Of a DNA stretch of 20,146 nt, positions 1 to 8,923 are shown one piece after another (the first letter of the stretch is position 1; each line of letters begins with the position of its first letter). Where the stretch lies: NCBI GenBank assembly GCA_015501075.1, contig JADNYJ010000570.1, positions 1 through 20,146 on the forward strand. Reading direction: 5' to 3'. The notes below the pieces were generated by a model. It did no database searches. It saw only the letters and a list, made by a program, of their open reading frames with translations, and was not told the origin of the DNA. A program made the translations under genes and the position numbers. This stretch comes from Gymnopilus junonius (lineage: Eukaryota; Basidiomycota; Agaricomycetes; Agaricales; Galerinaceae).

Positions 1-27
1 TTTCGAAGACCTCGAAGACCTCGAAGG
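1..27 (+). repeat. Short tandem repeat, 9-bp unit, three copies
   Basis: The window opens with three near-perfect copies of TCGAAGACC. In the coiled-coil frame it reads as repeated R-R-P. It is probably internal coding repetition of the accessory gene. Confidence 0.6.
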
Positions 28-357
28 CAGGAGCAGAAACTCGCGCTCCAGAGGGAAGAGCTTCGTCAGAAGTGGAGGATGGAGCAGAGGCGACGGGAGG
101 CAGAGGAGCATGCAGAGGCGAACGGGCAGCAGAAGAAGCATGGAAGGTGCCGAGGGAGGAGGCAGCAGGGCAGGCAGCGAGGAGAAGGCAGAGGGAGGGA
201 GGAAAACCATGAAGGGAAAGAAGAAGGCGCAGAAGGAGAAGGTGCTGCATGCAGCAGAAGGCAGTCACGATGCGGGAGTCAGCCGGAGTGTATGAGGCGG
301 TGGAGGAGTCATCTGCATTCAGTGCGTGCAGGCGGGGGCGAAGTGCCTATGGCCAAG

Positions 358-420
358 GTAAGTCCCATTTTTAATTTTTCTTTGTTATGATTTAATTTTT
401 GACTTGTGATTTGTTTTTAG
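358..420 (+). other. Spliceosomal intron, 63 bp
   Basis: It starts with the consensus donor GTAAGT, is markedly T-rich against G/A-rich flanks, and ends TTTGTTTTTAG. Removing it joins the two halves of the cysteine cluster in one frame: the exon ends with two bases of an Arg codon and the next exon supplies the third. Size and composition are typical of basidiomycete introns. A TTGAC near 398 could serve as branch site. Confidence 0.7.
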
Positions 421-936
421 GGAGGGTACCAGCAAGGCGCATCGTGCAAGCTGCCAAGTGCAGCGCAAGGGTTGCAAGATCGGCGGGGAGCTGCGAGGTC
501 GGAGGGTCGGACGAGTCGAGGTATGACCAGCCAAGGCGACGGGGGCAAAGCCCAAGCCCAAGACACGGCGGAGGCGCAGAAAGGGCCGGGTATCGAGCAC
601 ATTGCTCGATACCTGAGGGAGATCCGGGACTTGTTGGAAGACATGTCCTGGATCAAGATCCCCCATATGCACCGTCGGAGCCAAGTGCATCGGAGTACGT
701 ACCGTCGGACCAGGAGGGAATCACGCGGAGGCGAGTATTTGAACGAGAGGTATGAGAGGGTCATGGCGGCCTTAGACGGGGGAAGAAGGTTGAGGTGGAA
801 GTCGGAGGAGTCAGAGGAGGAGGTAGTCAGAGCGGTGATGGGTGAACAGGAGGAGAGAGGTCGGATGCAGAAATGAGGAGTGATAGCGAGGGAGAGGTCA
901 AGGTGTTGAAGAGGAAAAGGGATGAGTTGTCGGATT

Positions 937-977
937 CGGAGGAGGATGAGGAGGAGGATGAGGATGAGGATGACGGA
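937..977 (+). repeat. GAGGAT-type microsatellite encoding an acidic tail
   Basis: Imperfect repeats of GAGGAT/GAGGAG encode alternating Asp/Glu near the end of the accessory gene, in the same frame as its final TGA at 990. Confidence 0.7.
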
Positions 978-992
978 GGATTAGAAGGATGA

Positions 993-1094
993 GGATGTAT
1001 GAGGCGCCAGCAAAGCGCTCATCAATAGATAGTAATTTTGTAGAGTTTTTTTTTTTTTCTTTTTCTTCTTTTTTCTATATACTTGTTTTTCTTG
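993..1094. other. Convergent 3' junction, T-rich
   Basis: The stretch between the stops of two convergent genes contains a long T/C-rich run (about 1045-1090). No terminator structure or LTR edge is recognisable. Confidence 0.5.
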
Positions 1095-1499
1095 TTAATG
1101 ATGTTTTTTGGTGAATCGTAAGCTAAGTGAGAGATGAAAGAGGTCCGGGTTTGTCGGGGTAAGCGGAGTGAAAGTCGGAGATGAGGTCGGGCAGTGTTCG
1201 AGTTCAGTAGCTGGGAGCCAGGATTGTTCTTCATCGGTGCCTTCATAACCTAACCAGCGAACCAAGTACAATAGTTTGCACTTGCGTCGTTGATCAAGCT
1301 TGGAGTCGAGGACTTCAGCGATTTCATATTCGATTTCGCCTTCGACTTCAACAGGCGGAGGCGGAGATTGAGTCCGATTCGGAATATCATTCGAGTAAAG
1401 GTTCCAGCATAGAAATGTGGTAAACGGGGTGAACACCGTGCATGGAGTCAGGAAGTCGTAAAGTAAAAGAGTGTGTGCCGGCTTTGGCGATGATATCAA
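1095..1499 (-). pseudogene. Chromodomain and C-terminus of gypsy integrase/Pol
   Basis: This is an open frame of about 134 codons on the minus strand. It contains VEVEGEIEYEIAEVLDSK, then LLYLVRWLGYEGTDEEQSWL and the TELEHC end, the standard chromodomain order (first beta strand, YLVRW aromatic box, WxP/WL loop). Chromodomains of chromoviral integrases bind histone methyl-lysine marks and direct insertion to heterochromatin. The domain is intact here. Residues upstream continue from the integrase in another frame (ORF 1387-1650, ending HGVHPVYHISMLEPLLE, the conserved pre-chromodomain motif), so a frameshift lies near 1400-1500. Confidence 0.88.
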
Positions 1500-2460
1500 A
1501 AGGACCGTAATATTTTTCGGAGAGTTTCTTGGAGGGACGTGTGGTGCGAAGAACTTTGCTTTGACGAATGCTTGCTGTCTGACTTGGAAGTCGGGGGGAG
1601 TGCGTCGAGGTCGGAGACTTGATAATGCTTTTGTGATTCAGCGATAGCATTCTTGAGTTCTTTGTGTAATTCGTCTAGATCAACAACAAAATCATGAGCA
1701 TGAGCAGAGGCAGGTCACATTCGGGTGGATAGCCATGTTAGGGTGGTAAACCTTTATTAGCAAAGAATGGTGAAATGCCAGTAGTAGCACTAGGAGCATT
1801 GTTGTAAGCAAACTCTGCAAGAGGTAATAGACTTGACCAATTGTCTTGCTGATAGTTGCAATAAATTGGAGGTATTGCTCTAGTGTCTGATTAGTGCGTT
1901 CAGTCTGGCCATCGCCTTCAGGATGGTATCCGGAAGTAAATGGAGTTTCATGTCGAGTGCTTTTCCTAAGGATGGAAGAAGCGGAGACAAATTCAGGTCC
2001 GCAGTCAGAGGTGAGTGTTCAGGGATGCCGTGCTTGGAGAACACATGAATGATGAAAAGCATGGCAAGGTCTTCAGAGGTGCAAGCAGAGGTGGTAGAAT
2101 GAATATAGCTTGCTTGGTGAGTCGGTCAACAAGACTAGGATCACGTCATGTCTGTTGGATGTCGGAAGGATTTCGATAAAGTCCATTGATATTGATTCCA
2201 GGGATGTTCGGGGATCGGGAGCTGCTTGAGCAATCCATAGGGTTTGTGTCATTGAGGTTTGGAATGCATACATGTCTACATGATTTGCAATACTTCTTCA
2301 TGAAGTCTCGTAGTCCGGGCCAGGTGTATTCACGAAGGATAAGACTAGTGTCTTATTTTGTCCAGGGTGTCCGGCGAGGATATGATCATGCTTGTGTCAA
2401 GGATGCGGAGTTGAGGTGGATGCATCAGGAAGTAGATGCGTGATTCATGAGAGGTAACCA
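1500..2460 (-). pseudogene. Integrase of the minus-strand gypsy element
   Basis: Going down the minus strand, an HHCC zinc-binding segment appears: HILAGHPGQNKT (about 2350-2395), then YTWPGLRDFMKKYCKSC (about 2275-2325). The catalytic core follows: ISMDFIEILPTS with the first Asp (about 2165-2200), LGKALDMKLH, and [16 protein letters not shown] with the catalytic Glu (about 1865-1915). The C-terminal part reads HELKNAIAESQKHYQV (about 1620-1670). At least four frame changes and several stops separate these pieces, so no functional integrase is made. The second catalytic Asp falls in a degraded segment near 2000. Confidence 0.85.
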
Positions 2461-2959
2461 TCTGGATCAAGGGACCAGTGTGGTTTTGGTTCTTCATGTG
2501 AGCAAGGTAACCTGGTCAGAGGGTAGCACAGTGAGGATGTCATGTCGGAGTAGGTCAGAGTCCATGAGGGATACTGTGCAGAGGGTGGGTTCAAAGAGTT
2601 GGGTGGCATGGAGGGATGCAGAGAGTTGTTCTTGGGTGAAAATAGGTCGGAATTGCTTGGGTTAATGCTTGCATAGTCACTATTTCCCCTTTGGGGTAGA
2701 CATCCCATTGTCTAGTTAAAGAGTCAGGTTTCATACCGAGATGTCCAAGGCAGAAGCAGATGATGAGGTTGAATTGGCAGAGATATTTGGACCAGCGGGC
2801 TTGTCAGTGAGTAAGAACTTTGGTAGTTGCAAAATATGTTAGATTCTTGTGGTCGTGATAATGTCGATCGGAGCAGCAGAGCCTTCTAGATAATGTCACC
2901 ATACTTTAAATGTGTCGAAGATTGCTAGTAGTTCTTTGTCATGGGTGTCATAGTTGATT

Positions 2960-4187
2960 TCAGGACCTGTGAAAGTTCATGAGTGAAACAACAGGGTGAA
3001 TCTCATCATCGGAGGGGCAGATGGAGAGGATCGCTCCAAGCGCGTAGTCGGAAGCATCAGTTTCCACAATAATCGGATGGTCGGGAACCCAGTGAGTAAG
3101 TATCGGAGCAGTTGTAAACACTTTCTTGAGCTTGTTGAAGGCTTTTCGAGCAGCATCATTGAATTGCCAAGGGGTTCCTTTCCTAGTGAGTTGGGTGAGC
3201 GGAACAATGATGTCGGAGTAGTCAGAGATAAATCATCGGTAGAAATTCGTGAAACCTAAGAAGGATTGAACATCCTTAATCTTCTTGGGTTCAGGCCAGT
3301 CTTGGATAGTCTTGATCTTGCTTTTATCCATTTTGAGGCCTTCTGGTGAAAGAATGAATCCAAGGTAATTAACCATGTTCATAGAGAAATTGATTTGTCG
3401 GAGCGGCATACAGACCGTGTTGTCGGAGATGTTGGAGGACTTCACAAACATGTTCCTTATGCTGGGTAGGATCATCGGAGTAGATCAGGATGTCGTGAGG
3501 TAAACGATGACAGACACATCTAGTAAATCACTTAGTATGTCGTTCATGAAGCATTGAAAAACGGCAGGCACATTGGACAGTCCAAATGGCATAACGTTCC
3601 ATTCAAATGATCCATAGCGTGTTCGGAATGCTGTTTTCCATTCGTCACCTTCCGCTATGCAGACTAGGGATAGGCATGTCAGAGGTCATAGCCATATAGA
3701 TGCGTGCTTTACCAGCAGTGGACAGGAGGTCGGAGATGAGCGGAAGCGGATATCGGTCTTTCTTCTGATCTTGTTTAATCCTCTAAAGTCGATGCAAAGT
3801 CATAGTGATCCATCCTTTTTGCGAATGAAAAGGATCGGAGCACTGTGCAGAGAGGTTGAAGGTTGAATGAAACTGATTCGGAGGTGCTCGTGATAAATTC
3901 TCGGAGGGATTGAAGTTTGGATTGTGAAAGGGAGTACATATTTCCAACAGGAGGGGAAGTGCCAGGTTCGAGATTGATCTTGAGGTCATAAGGTCGATGG
4001 GGTGCGAGCATGTCAGCTTTAGATTTACTGAAGACATCCACAAAGTCATGGTATTCAGGAGGAATACTAGACAGATCAAGCACTTCATCGGAGATGGAAG
4101 CGCATGAGCAGAGATGCAGGATCGGAGAGGTGAACTGTGAAACTTTGAGCACCAGGTACTTGCATGCTCTTGCGAAAGCAGCTGCAT
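2960..4187 (-). pseudogene. Reverse transcriptase and RNase H of the minus-strand gypsy element
   Basis: The N-terminal part reads PPEYHDFVDVFSKSKAD and LAPHRPYDLKINLEPG (4090-3960). Then come APILFIRKKDG (about 3810-3845, in a third frame), [16 protein letters not shown] (about 3545-3590), and YLGFILSPEGLKMDKSKIKT with WPEPKKIKDVQSFLGFTNFYR (3370-3235). The RT active-site box is damaged: around 3490-3502 the frame reads YLTT and shifts before LIYSDDP, as if one base were lost. RNase H follows with GTPWQFNDAARKAFNKLK and ETDASDYALGAIL (3180-3020), keeping its first Asp. No enzyme could be produced. Confidence 0.88.
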
Positions 4188-4237
4188 TGATTAGGAGACG
4201 CGAGGTGCATCAGAAGATGCTACAGAGGTCGGAGGGG

Positions 4238-4651
4238 TCAGAGGTGTAACCATAGGAGTTGCGGAGGAAGCGGAGGGTCGGAGGTTCCAATAATGGAGGT
4301 GTAGGCAGCAGAGCTGCCTATGGAATGACATGGAGCTGGGTTGTCAAGTAGTTTGGAACAGAAGTCGATGCAGCCCAATTTCCAGTCAATCAACAGATTG
4401 TAGCAGAAGAGCCAGTTATATCCTAGAACCAGAACACAGGAGGAGTCCAGTGAGGTTACGAAAAAGTCAATGGTAATAGTTTCACCAGAGGGAAATGTAA
4501 TTGGAATGGAGAGGGTTTCAGTAATCATGTTGCCGTAGGAGCCATCAATCAGTTTGAGCTTAACCAGATTGATCAGAGAAGGGAGTAAATTATTAGAACG
4601 GATAAAATGGGTATTAACAAAACAATGGCTAGAGCCAGAGTCAATTAACAT
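4238..4651 (-). pseudogene. Retropepsin-like aspartic protease of the minus-strand gypsy element
   Basis: An open frame of about 137 codons. [12 protein letters not shown] holds the D-S-G active site (bases 4634-4642). It is followed by [19 protein letters not shown] and [18 protein letters not shown], the flap and second half of Ty3-type proteases. In this family the enzyme cuts the Gag-Pol polyprotein in the particle. The domain itself is uninterrupted, but it is out of frame with both Gag and the RT segment. Confidence 0.85.
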
Positions 4652-4806
4652 TAGTGACTTAAGGTCGGGTCAGAGCAGAGATGTTAATGAGAGTTGGAGA
4701 GAGTCAGGGTCAGAAAGAGCGGACACATTGAGCCTTACTTCCTTCATATGCACACAGCCGGTGTCAATGCAATCCCCAGTGTGTGTGAAGGGATGAGGAC
4801 CACTGA

Positions 4807-6289
4807 CTATTTTTTTGAATCATCGGTGCTGGGATTCGAAACTTTGGCAGCACATGCTTTTGCCTTGGAGGCAGAGGAAGTGGACTTTGGACACTCACTA
4901 GCTCGGTGTCCAAGCAACCCACAGAAGAGACAGAGATTGTTGTCAAAGCGGCATTTGCATTCTTCGGCGGTCAGCTTGCCATCCTTGCCAAGTTTGTCAG
5001 AGATGGAGTCAGAGGTTTTCGAGCCGGAGGAGTTGCCCAAGTTGTTCTTGCGGTAGGAAGAGGATTGCGAGGACTTATTGTTGTTGTTGTTGTTATTGCC
5101 ATGGTTGTGGTTTGAACATTTGTTGGAGGACTTGTTGGAGGTACAATCAGATGGTTTGTCGGAGGACCTTTGTGCATTCTTGTCCTGTCATGGCTTCTCA
5201 TGGACGCGTTCCCAGTAATGAGTGTCGATATCCTGGGCAAGCTCTTGAAGGTATTCGAGAGTTTGTGGCTTGCCATGGCTAGCCATAACATCCTTGATGC
5301 ATTCCGCCAGACTGGAGTAGTAGCGGTGTCGGAGAGCGATGCTGTCCCAGCATGAGCAAATAGACAAGTGCTTGAACTCGACATTGTACTTGATGATCCT
5401 TTGGTTCTCAGGCATCTTCAAGTTTTCGAGGGCTACAGTGGCGTCGGAGGTCGGATCGAACGGACCAAATTTGGACTTCAGCATGCCAATAAAGGCTTGC
5501 CAGTTGTCCATCCATGGTTCAATAGTTGTTGAGTCCAGTATTGTGGGCTCAAAAAATTCCATCGCAAGGCCGTGAAGATAGGAGAGGGCGAACGTAACCT
5601 TGTCTTCATCAGCGGTGTAGGCGCAGTTGTTTCAGAAGTAAAGGTTACACTGTAAAATAAAACCATTGAGTTTCCGGGTGTCGGAGCCGTTGAAGGTGTC
5701 GGGCTTGCAGGCTTTGGTCTTGGTAACCTTAGGGCTATCGCGATGCCTGAGCTCTTTGGTCATGAGCATCATGGCTTCAGCGAGATTCGGAGTGGGGTCG
5801 TGGTCGGAGTTGTGATCGGATCAGAGTGATCAGAGTGGTGGGGGTCAAAATCATTGCCATCATTGTCGGGGTCGGGTTCACCACCAGGGGAACCAGGAGC
5901 AGGAGGTGGCAATGGGTTGGGACTAGTTTGTCTCATTGATGAGGGTCCCGAGGGTAAGGGAGTCAGAGTGCTGAGGCTGGATGGAGGTTGTGTGTTTGGA
6001 TGGTCAGGGTAGTCTCTGATGTTCTGAATCACGATAGTGCGGGATTCATTTTGTCCAGCTGCATGGGAGTTGGCAGTAGTATGGGATGTTGTGGTGGGCA
6101 TAGTCGGGAGTCCAGAAGCGGTAGGAGTTCATATATACTGTTAAGTTCTTGATGAAGGGAAGGGCAGAGTAGGCAGAGGAGATCCACGTTGGAGCTATGT
6201 CGGAGTACGTCGGTGTCGGAGTTGGTCTTAGTGTAATGTATGTAGACATAGGGTTGAGACTTCAGCTTCAACGTGTGTGTTGCCTCCAT
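4807..6289 (-). pseudogene. Gag (capsid and zinc knuckle) of the minus-strand gypsy element
   Basis: One frame can be followed from about 5800 down to 4807 with only two stops (near 5629 and at 5188-5190, both TGA). It reads KPDTFNGSDTRKLNGFIL, then VTFALSYLHGLAMEFFEP, then DNWQAFIGMLKSKFG, a Ty3-type capsid. An Asn/Ser-rich linker follows, with seven consecutive Asn coded by the AAC/AAT run at 5079-5102. The CCHC knuckle CLFCGLLGHRASEC is at 4891-4932. The N-terminal part, from the ATG at 6289, is Pro/Thr/Asp-rich and shifts frame several times between 5760 and 6290. In this family Gag forms the particle and binds element RNA through the knuckle. Confidence 0.88.
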
Positions 6290-6309
6290 TGTCTGGACAT
6301 TGTCTCGAA

Positions 6310-6609
6310 TTTCGGAGTCGGATTGGGATGAGAGAGCAGAGTAGAGAGCATGGATTGATTAATGAACAATATACAACTGAGGTACCTAATAATAGTTCTA
6401 AGGTTTTTATACTATGGAGGAAACTAAGCGAGACCTATGTGTACTAGTGAGCAGGCAGACATGTAAGTTACTCTGTGCTACTCGGAGTTGACTAGCTATG
6501 TGTAATCTAAGTGTCTACATGTTCCGGGACTTGTAGTACTTCGAGGGGATCATGAGGTCGGAGTTCGTATAGTCAGAGATCGGAGTTGGTTGGAGGCACA
6601 TATATAACA
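6310..6609 (-). repeat. 5' LTR of the minus-strand gypsy element (inner edge approximate)
   Basis: Non-coding sequence lies between the Gag start (6289) and the first LINE sequence (6610). On the minus strand it begins TGTTATATATGTGCC and carries a TATA box and at least five TCGGAG motifs (+ strand). Only one LTR is in the window, so its ends cannot be confirmed by comparison. Confidence 0.6.
6404..6411 (-). promoter_or_regulatory. TATA box of the 5' LTR
   Basis: TATAAAAA on the minus strand, about 115 bases upstream of the Gag ATG at 6289. It is in the expected place for the element promoter. Confidence 0.55.
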
Positions 6610-6611
6610 GC

Positions 6612-7600
6612 TATTTTGAGTGCGCAGTTGCTCAGATAGTAGCCCAGACCTTGTTCCAGACTGCTGTAGGCCAGGGCCCAGACCCTGCTGGTTCTGGACC
6701 CTCTCAGGGTCCAACCAGGCCCCCAACCTCTGCCAAGGCTAAGGGGCTGGACTTTGTCATGGCGGGCCCTTCTCACCACCAAGTTCTCATGGTGTTCAAT
6801 AAATTTGCACTGAAGAATGTCATTCTTGCTATGCTGGTTGATGAGGTCAACTGGATGATGGCACTCAACTGATTCAACATTCAGATCACATCTGCAGAAC
6901 CCACCTATTGTGGGTGGGCTCTGCACACCAATCATGTACCCATGAGTAATGAGCTTATGCTCCTTCAGGGTGTGATCTATAATGTTGTCCAAGGCACCTC
7001 TGAAGAATATAAGGGGTTGACGCCTTGGGTTGGACTGCCAATGTCCAAAGCCTTATTGAAGGTTTTGGATGTCCCCTACTACTCAGATGTCTTCCAGAAG
7101 ACTGTCACTACCATCACTGATATTGAGAAGGTACTCGAAAGGGCCCCTCTCTTCTCAGGCATACCATTTGTGGGGCATGCATGCCTCATTCGTCAATTGG
7201 CAGCGAGCTCTAAGTTCGACTGCTATTTTGAGATCTGGGACTCCCAGACCAGCTGAACAGTGAAGATGCTTTTCAACAAGTCTCTTTGCTACAAGAATGA
7301 GCTGCGTTATGTAAAGCCAGCTCATGCTCAATGGAGCATCCCTATGTGCCAGCACTGGGGCCACCTCACCAAGGATTGTAGGGCTCACCAGCACCAATGT
7401 GTGTGTTGCAGTGGGCCCATGCCACCAATGAGCATTGTGCTCTTGTGCCTTGCTGCAACCAGCCCCCACTGGATTCAGATGGTATGCGCCACCCCACTGA
7501 AGACAGTGTGCCATGCCCCCACAAGCCATGCTGCCCCAACTGCCGGGGTGAGCACCAAGCCAAAGGTAATGGTTCAGCCTGACCCCACTGGGCTTCAGCC
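6612..7600 (+). pseudogene. LINE ORF1: gag-like protein with zinc knuckles
   Basis: One frame runs from about 6612 to 7430 with stops at 6870 and 7254. A Pro/Gly-rich start is followed by GPSHHQVLMVFNKFALKN, LLKVLDVPYYSDVFQKTV and YFEIWDSQTS, then CQHWGHLTKDCR (7347-7379), a CCHC knuckle. After a frameshift near 7420 the next frame gives HATNEHCALVPCC and CPHKPCCPNCRGEH, two further Cys/His modules. ORF1 proteins of this kind bind element RNA. The WDSQ motif followed by three zinc modules is the order I know from basidiomycete LINE ORF1s. Confidence 0.8.
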
Positions 7601-7604
7601 ATGT

Positions 7605-7718
7605 GTTCTGACCTACATTTCAATGAGGTTGAATGCCTGGTGCCCTGCCATGCGATGTGATCTCATAGACCACCATGACATCATGGTGGTTTCTCTGTTT
7701 ACTGGGGACACCATTGTT
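7605..7718 (+). pseudogene. Remnant of LINE APE-type endonuclease
   Basis: A stretch of about 38 codons reads VLTYISMRLNAW then CDLIDHHDIMVVSLFTGDT. This resembles the internal YIxxRL...DLxDHxDI segment of the endonuclease in related LINEs, which comes just before the conserved NVYSDS motif. The N-terminal catalytic part and everything after it are absent: the next bases (7718 on) are already in RT in another frame. Recognition rests on a short motif, hence the moderate confidence. Confidence 0.55.
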
Positions 7719-8229
7719 AGATGCAGGCTTGCTCCTCATGCACCTGGTGCATGTGGGGTGGGCTTACAGTTTGAAGACCAGTGTTATCACCTTTGACATG
7801 GCACAGTTCTTCCCTTCCCTCAATCATGACATATTGATTGCAATTCTCAAGAAGCAAGGCTTCTCTCCAAATGTGGTGACTTTCATTTCATCATACCTTG
7901 TCAGCCATTCTACATCTTATGCATGGAATGGTTTTCAATCTGACCTCTGGCAGGCTGATGTCAGGGTGGGACAGGGCTTGGCCTTGTCTCCAGTTCTCTC
8001 AGCACTGTTTCTCGCACCAGTACTGAAGCTTTTTATGCAGAATGAGTCAGTTTCCGACACCACTCTGCTTTCTTATGTTGATGATGGCACTCTCACTGTG
8101 CATCAAAGACACTTGATGACAACTGTACAGCCCTGAAAAGGTCCTATGCAGTGATCTTCGAACTCTTCACAAAGTTCACCCTTGCTCTTGAGCATGACAA
8201 AATGGAGTTATTCCATTTTGATTGTTCTT
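7718..8229 (+). pseudogene. LINE reverse transcriptase, first part
   Basis: It reads LKTSVITFDMAQFFPSLNHD (first catalytic Asp), then SYAWNGFQSDLWQADVRVGQ, GLALSPVLSALFLAPVLKLF, and LLSYVDDGTL with the YVDD box at 8074-8085. A frameshift near 8105 leads into CTALKRSYAVIFELFTKF and EHDKMELFHFD, where the inserted retroposon starts. The fingers upstream of the first Asp are missing because of the endonuclease-RT deletion. Catalytic Asp residues are preserved, but the frame is not. Confidence 0.88.
8215..8229. repeat. Left 15-bp target-site duplication
   Basis: ATTTTGATTGTTCTT, identical to 8909-8923. Removing the insert and one copy restores the RT reading frame across the site. Confidence 0.88.
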
Positions 8230-8908
8230 TTTTTTTTTTTTTTTTTTTTCCTATTTATTGTCCTTTGAGGCATTGCCTTATGTCAGACTTCTAGCTACTG
8301 CACTGCTGTCTACTTGTTCTCTTCTTTTTAATGCATTCTACTCTGTTCAAAGGGGGAAGTAAAAGTGGGCCTATTGAAAAGACGCGCGGGCATGTCGAGC
8401 ATGCCATGTTAGTACTATGTGAAAGTATGTTTAGTGTAGGAGAAATTAGTGGGAATTAGAGTATATTGAGAGGAGAAGGAGAAAGAGAAAGGAAGAGGGA
8501 GAGGGAAAAGAAAAGGAAAAGAAAAAGATAAATGCAAGATATGTGACAGTGGACTGTGTACAGATGTGTTTCCTTGTGAGGGAGAGAAAAGAGAGAGGAG
8601 AGTGAAAGGAAGAAGGAAGAGAGAAGAGAGAGGAGTGAAAATGTGAGAGAAGAGGGGTGAAGAAAGGTATGAGACAAATAATGGAGAGGAAAGGGAAGAA
8701 AAGGGAAGAAAAGGGCAAGAAGGGGAGAGAAAAGAAAAGGAAGAGAAAAGAAAGAGGGGAAGGGAGATACTCTAGTATGCTATCGACAAACTTTATCTAC
8801 CTGGACCATTGTCTTCTTTCTTGGTCGTCTTCTTCATCACTTGCTGCTTCTTGTTCTGCTGCCAGTGTTACATCCCCGTGTGATTCCCTGAAGTGTCCAG
8901 TATTGTTT
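8230..8908 (-). mobile_element. Poly(A) retroposon (5'-truncated mRNA copy or short non-autonomous element) inside the LINE RT
   Basis: The 679 bases are bounded by perfect 15-bp direct repeats (ATTTTGATTGTTCTT). A run of 20 T (8230-8249) directly follows the left repeat, so on the minus strand the insert ends in poly(A). An AATAAA (8254-8259, minus) lies just before the tail. The minus-strand 5' end can be read as a short protein end: NNTGHFRESHGDVTLAAEQE, then acidic residues DEEDDQERRQWSR and a stop near 8798. The remainder would be 3' UTR. I do not recognise the protein. CpG is denser than in the LINE (four in 8381-8398 alone), suggesting a younger insertion. It could also be a SINE-like family; I saw no convincing Pol III boxes. 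Confidence 0.75.
8468..8768 (+). repeat. Purine-rich low-complexity stretch
   Basis: About 300 bases consist mostly of GAGA/GGAAAAG-type repeats, interrupted by a mixed segment around 8529-8580. It lies within the retroposon, where it would be a pyrimidine-rich 3' UTR. Open frames here are compositional artefacts. Confidence 0.8.
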
Positions 8909-8923
8909 ATTTTGATTGTTCTT
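8909..8923. repeat. Right 15-bp target-site duplication
   Basis: Exact second copy of the 8215-8229 sequence. It encodes the FDCS segment of the LINE RT. Confidence 0.88.

Larger units (their letters stand above)
1..992 (+). pseudogene. Accessory coiled-coil / Cys-cluster protein of the gypsy element, broken, 5' end outside window
   Basis: No ATG-started intact frame exists; the coding signal moves between frames. Bases 1-110 encode a charged helix (QKLALQREELRQKW then EQRRREAEEHAE), consistent with a coiled coil. Near 314-357 the frame reads CIQCVQAGAKC (C-x2-C-x6-C). It continues across a 63-bp intron into SCQVQRKGC (C-x6-C), so five cysteines of a Zn2Cys6-like pattern are visible. After a stop at 524 another frame gives EHIARYLREIRDLLEDMS (about 595-650). 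The last frame, 873-992, encodes KRKRDELSDSEEDEEEDE and ends with a TGA at 990. I recall similar arginine/glutamate-rich, cysteine-cluster proteins beside gypsy elements in mushroom genomes, but cannot check this. DNA binding is possible, not shown. Stops at 293 and 524 make it a pseudogene. It converges on the chromodomain end at 1095. Confidence 0.5.
499..6585 (+). repeat. Dispersed strand-specific hexamer TCGGAG, 36 copies
   Basis: Hand-counted starts: 499, 675, 690, 802, 936, 1175, 1517, 1611, 2545, 2868, 3009, 3103, 3213, 3398, 3423, 3475, 3730, 3835, 3878, 3901, 4088, 4122, 4229, 4278, 5159, 5329, 5444, 5681, 5787, 5804, 6200, 6216, 6312, 6482, 6558, 6580. About 1.5 would be expected by chance. 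I found no CTCCGA on this strand and no copy of either form after 6585. About 17 TCAGAG, a possible CpG-decay product, are mixed in. The motif occurs in all three reading frames and in the LTR, and keeps one orientation across two oppositely coded genes. Confidence 0.85.
1..6609 (-). mobile_element. Ty3/gypsy LTR retrotransposon (chromovirus), degenerate, left end outside window
   Basis: On the minus strand the order is LTR, Gag, aspartic protease, RT, RNase H, integrase, chromodomain, which is the Ty3/gypsy order with the C-terminal chromodomain of chromoviruses. All protein domains are recognisable but broken by frameshifts and stops. The 3' LTR is not found between the chromodomain end (1095) and base 1; instead a plus-strand accessory pseudogene occupies 1-992. 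I include that gene in the element because the same one-strand TCGGAG motif runs through both, which is inference. The right outer edge is placed at 6609, where the minus strand begins TGTTAT and LINE sequence starts immediately outside. A 5-bp target-site duplication cannot be tested because the left end is missing. Confidence 0.85.

Noticed and set aside
385..764. Two overlapping minus-strand open frames opposite the accessory gene
   Set aside because: Pro/Arg/Leu-rich shadows of the GC-rich coding strand; they cross the intron and have no recognisable motifs.
6290..6609. Self-priming in the minus-strand gypsy as well
   Set aside because: I compared the sequence downstream of its TATA box with the region before the Gag ATG and found no complementary pair.
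8230..8249. Poly(T) run as a Pol III terminator or simple microsatellite
   Set aside because: Its position exactly next to a 15-bp target duplication and beside AATAAA fits a reversed poly(A) tail better.
8230..8908. tRNA-derived SINE
   Set aside because: No convincing A and B boxes at the minus-strand 5' end; a truncated mRNA copy is at least as likely.
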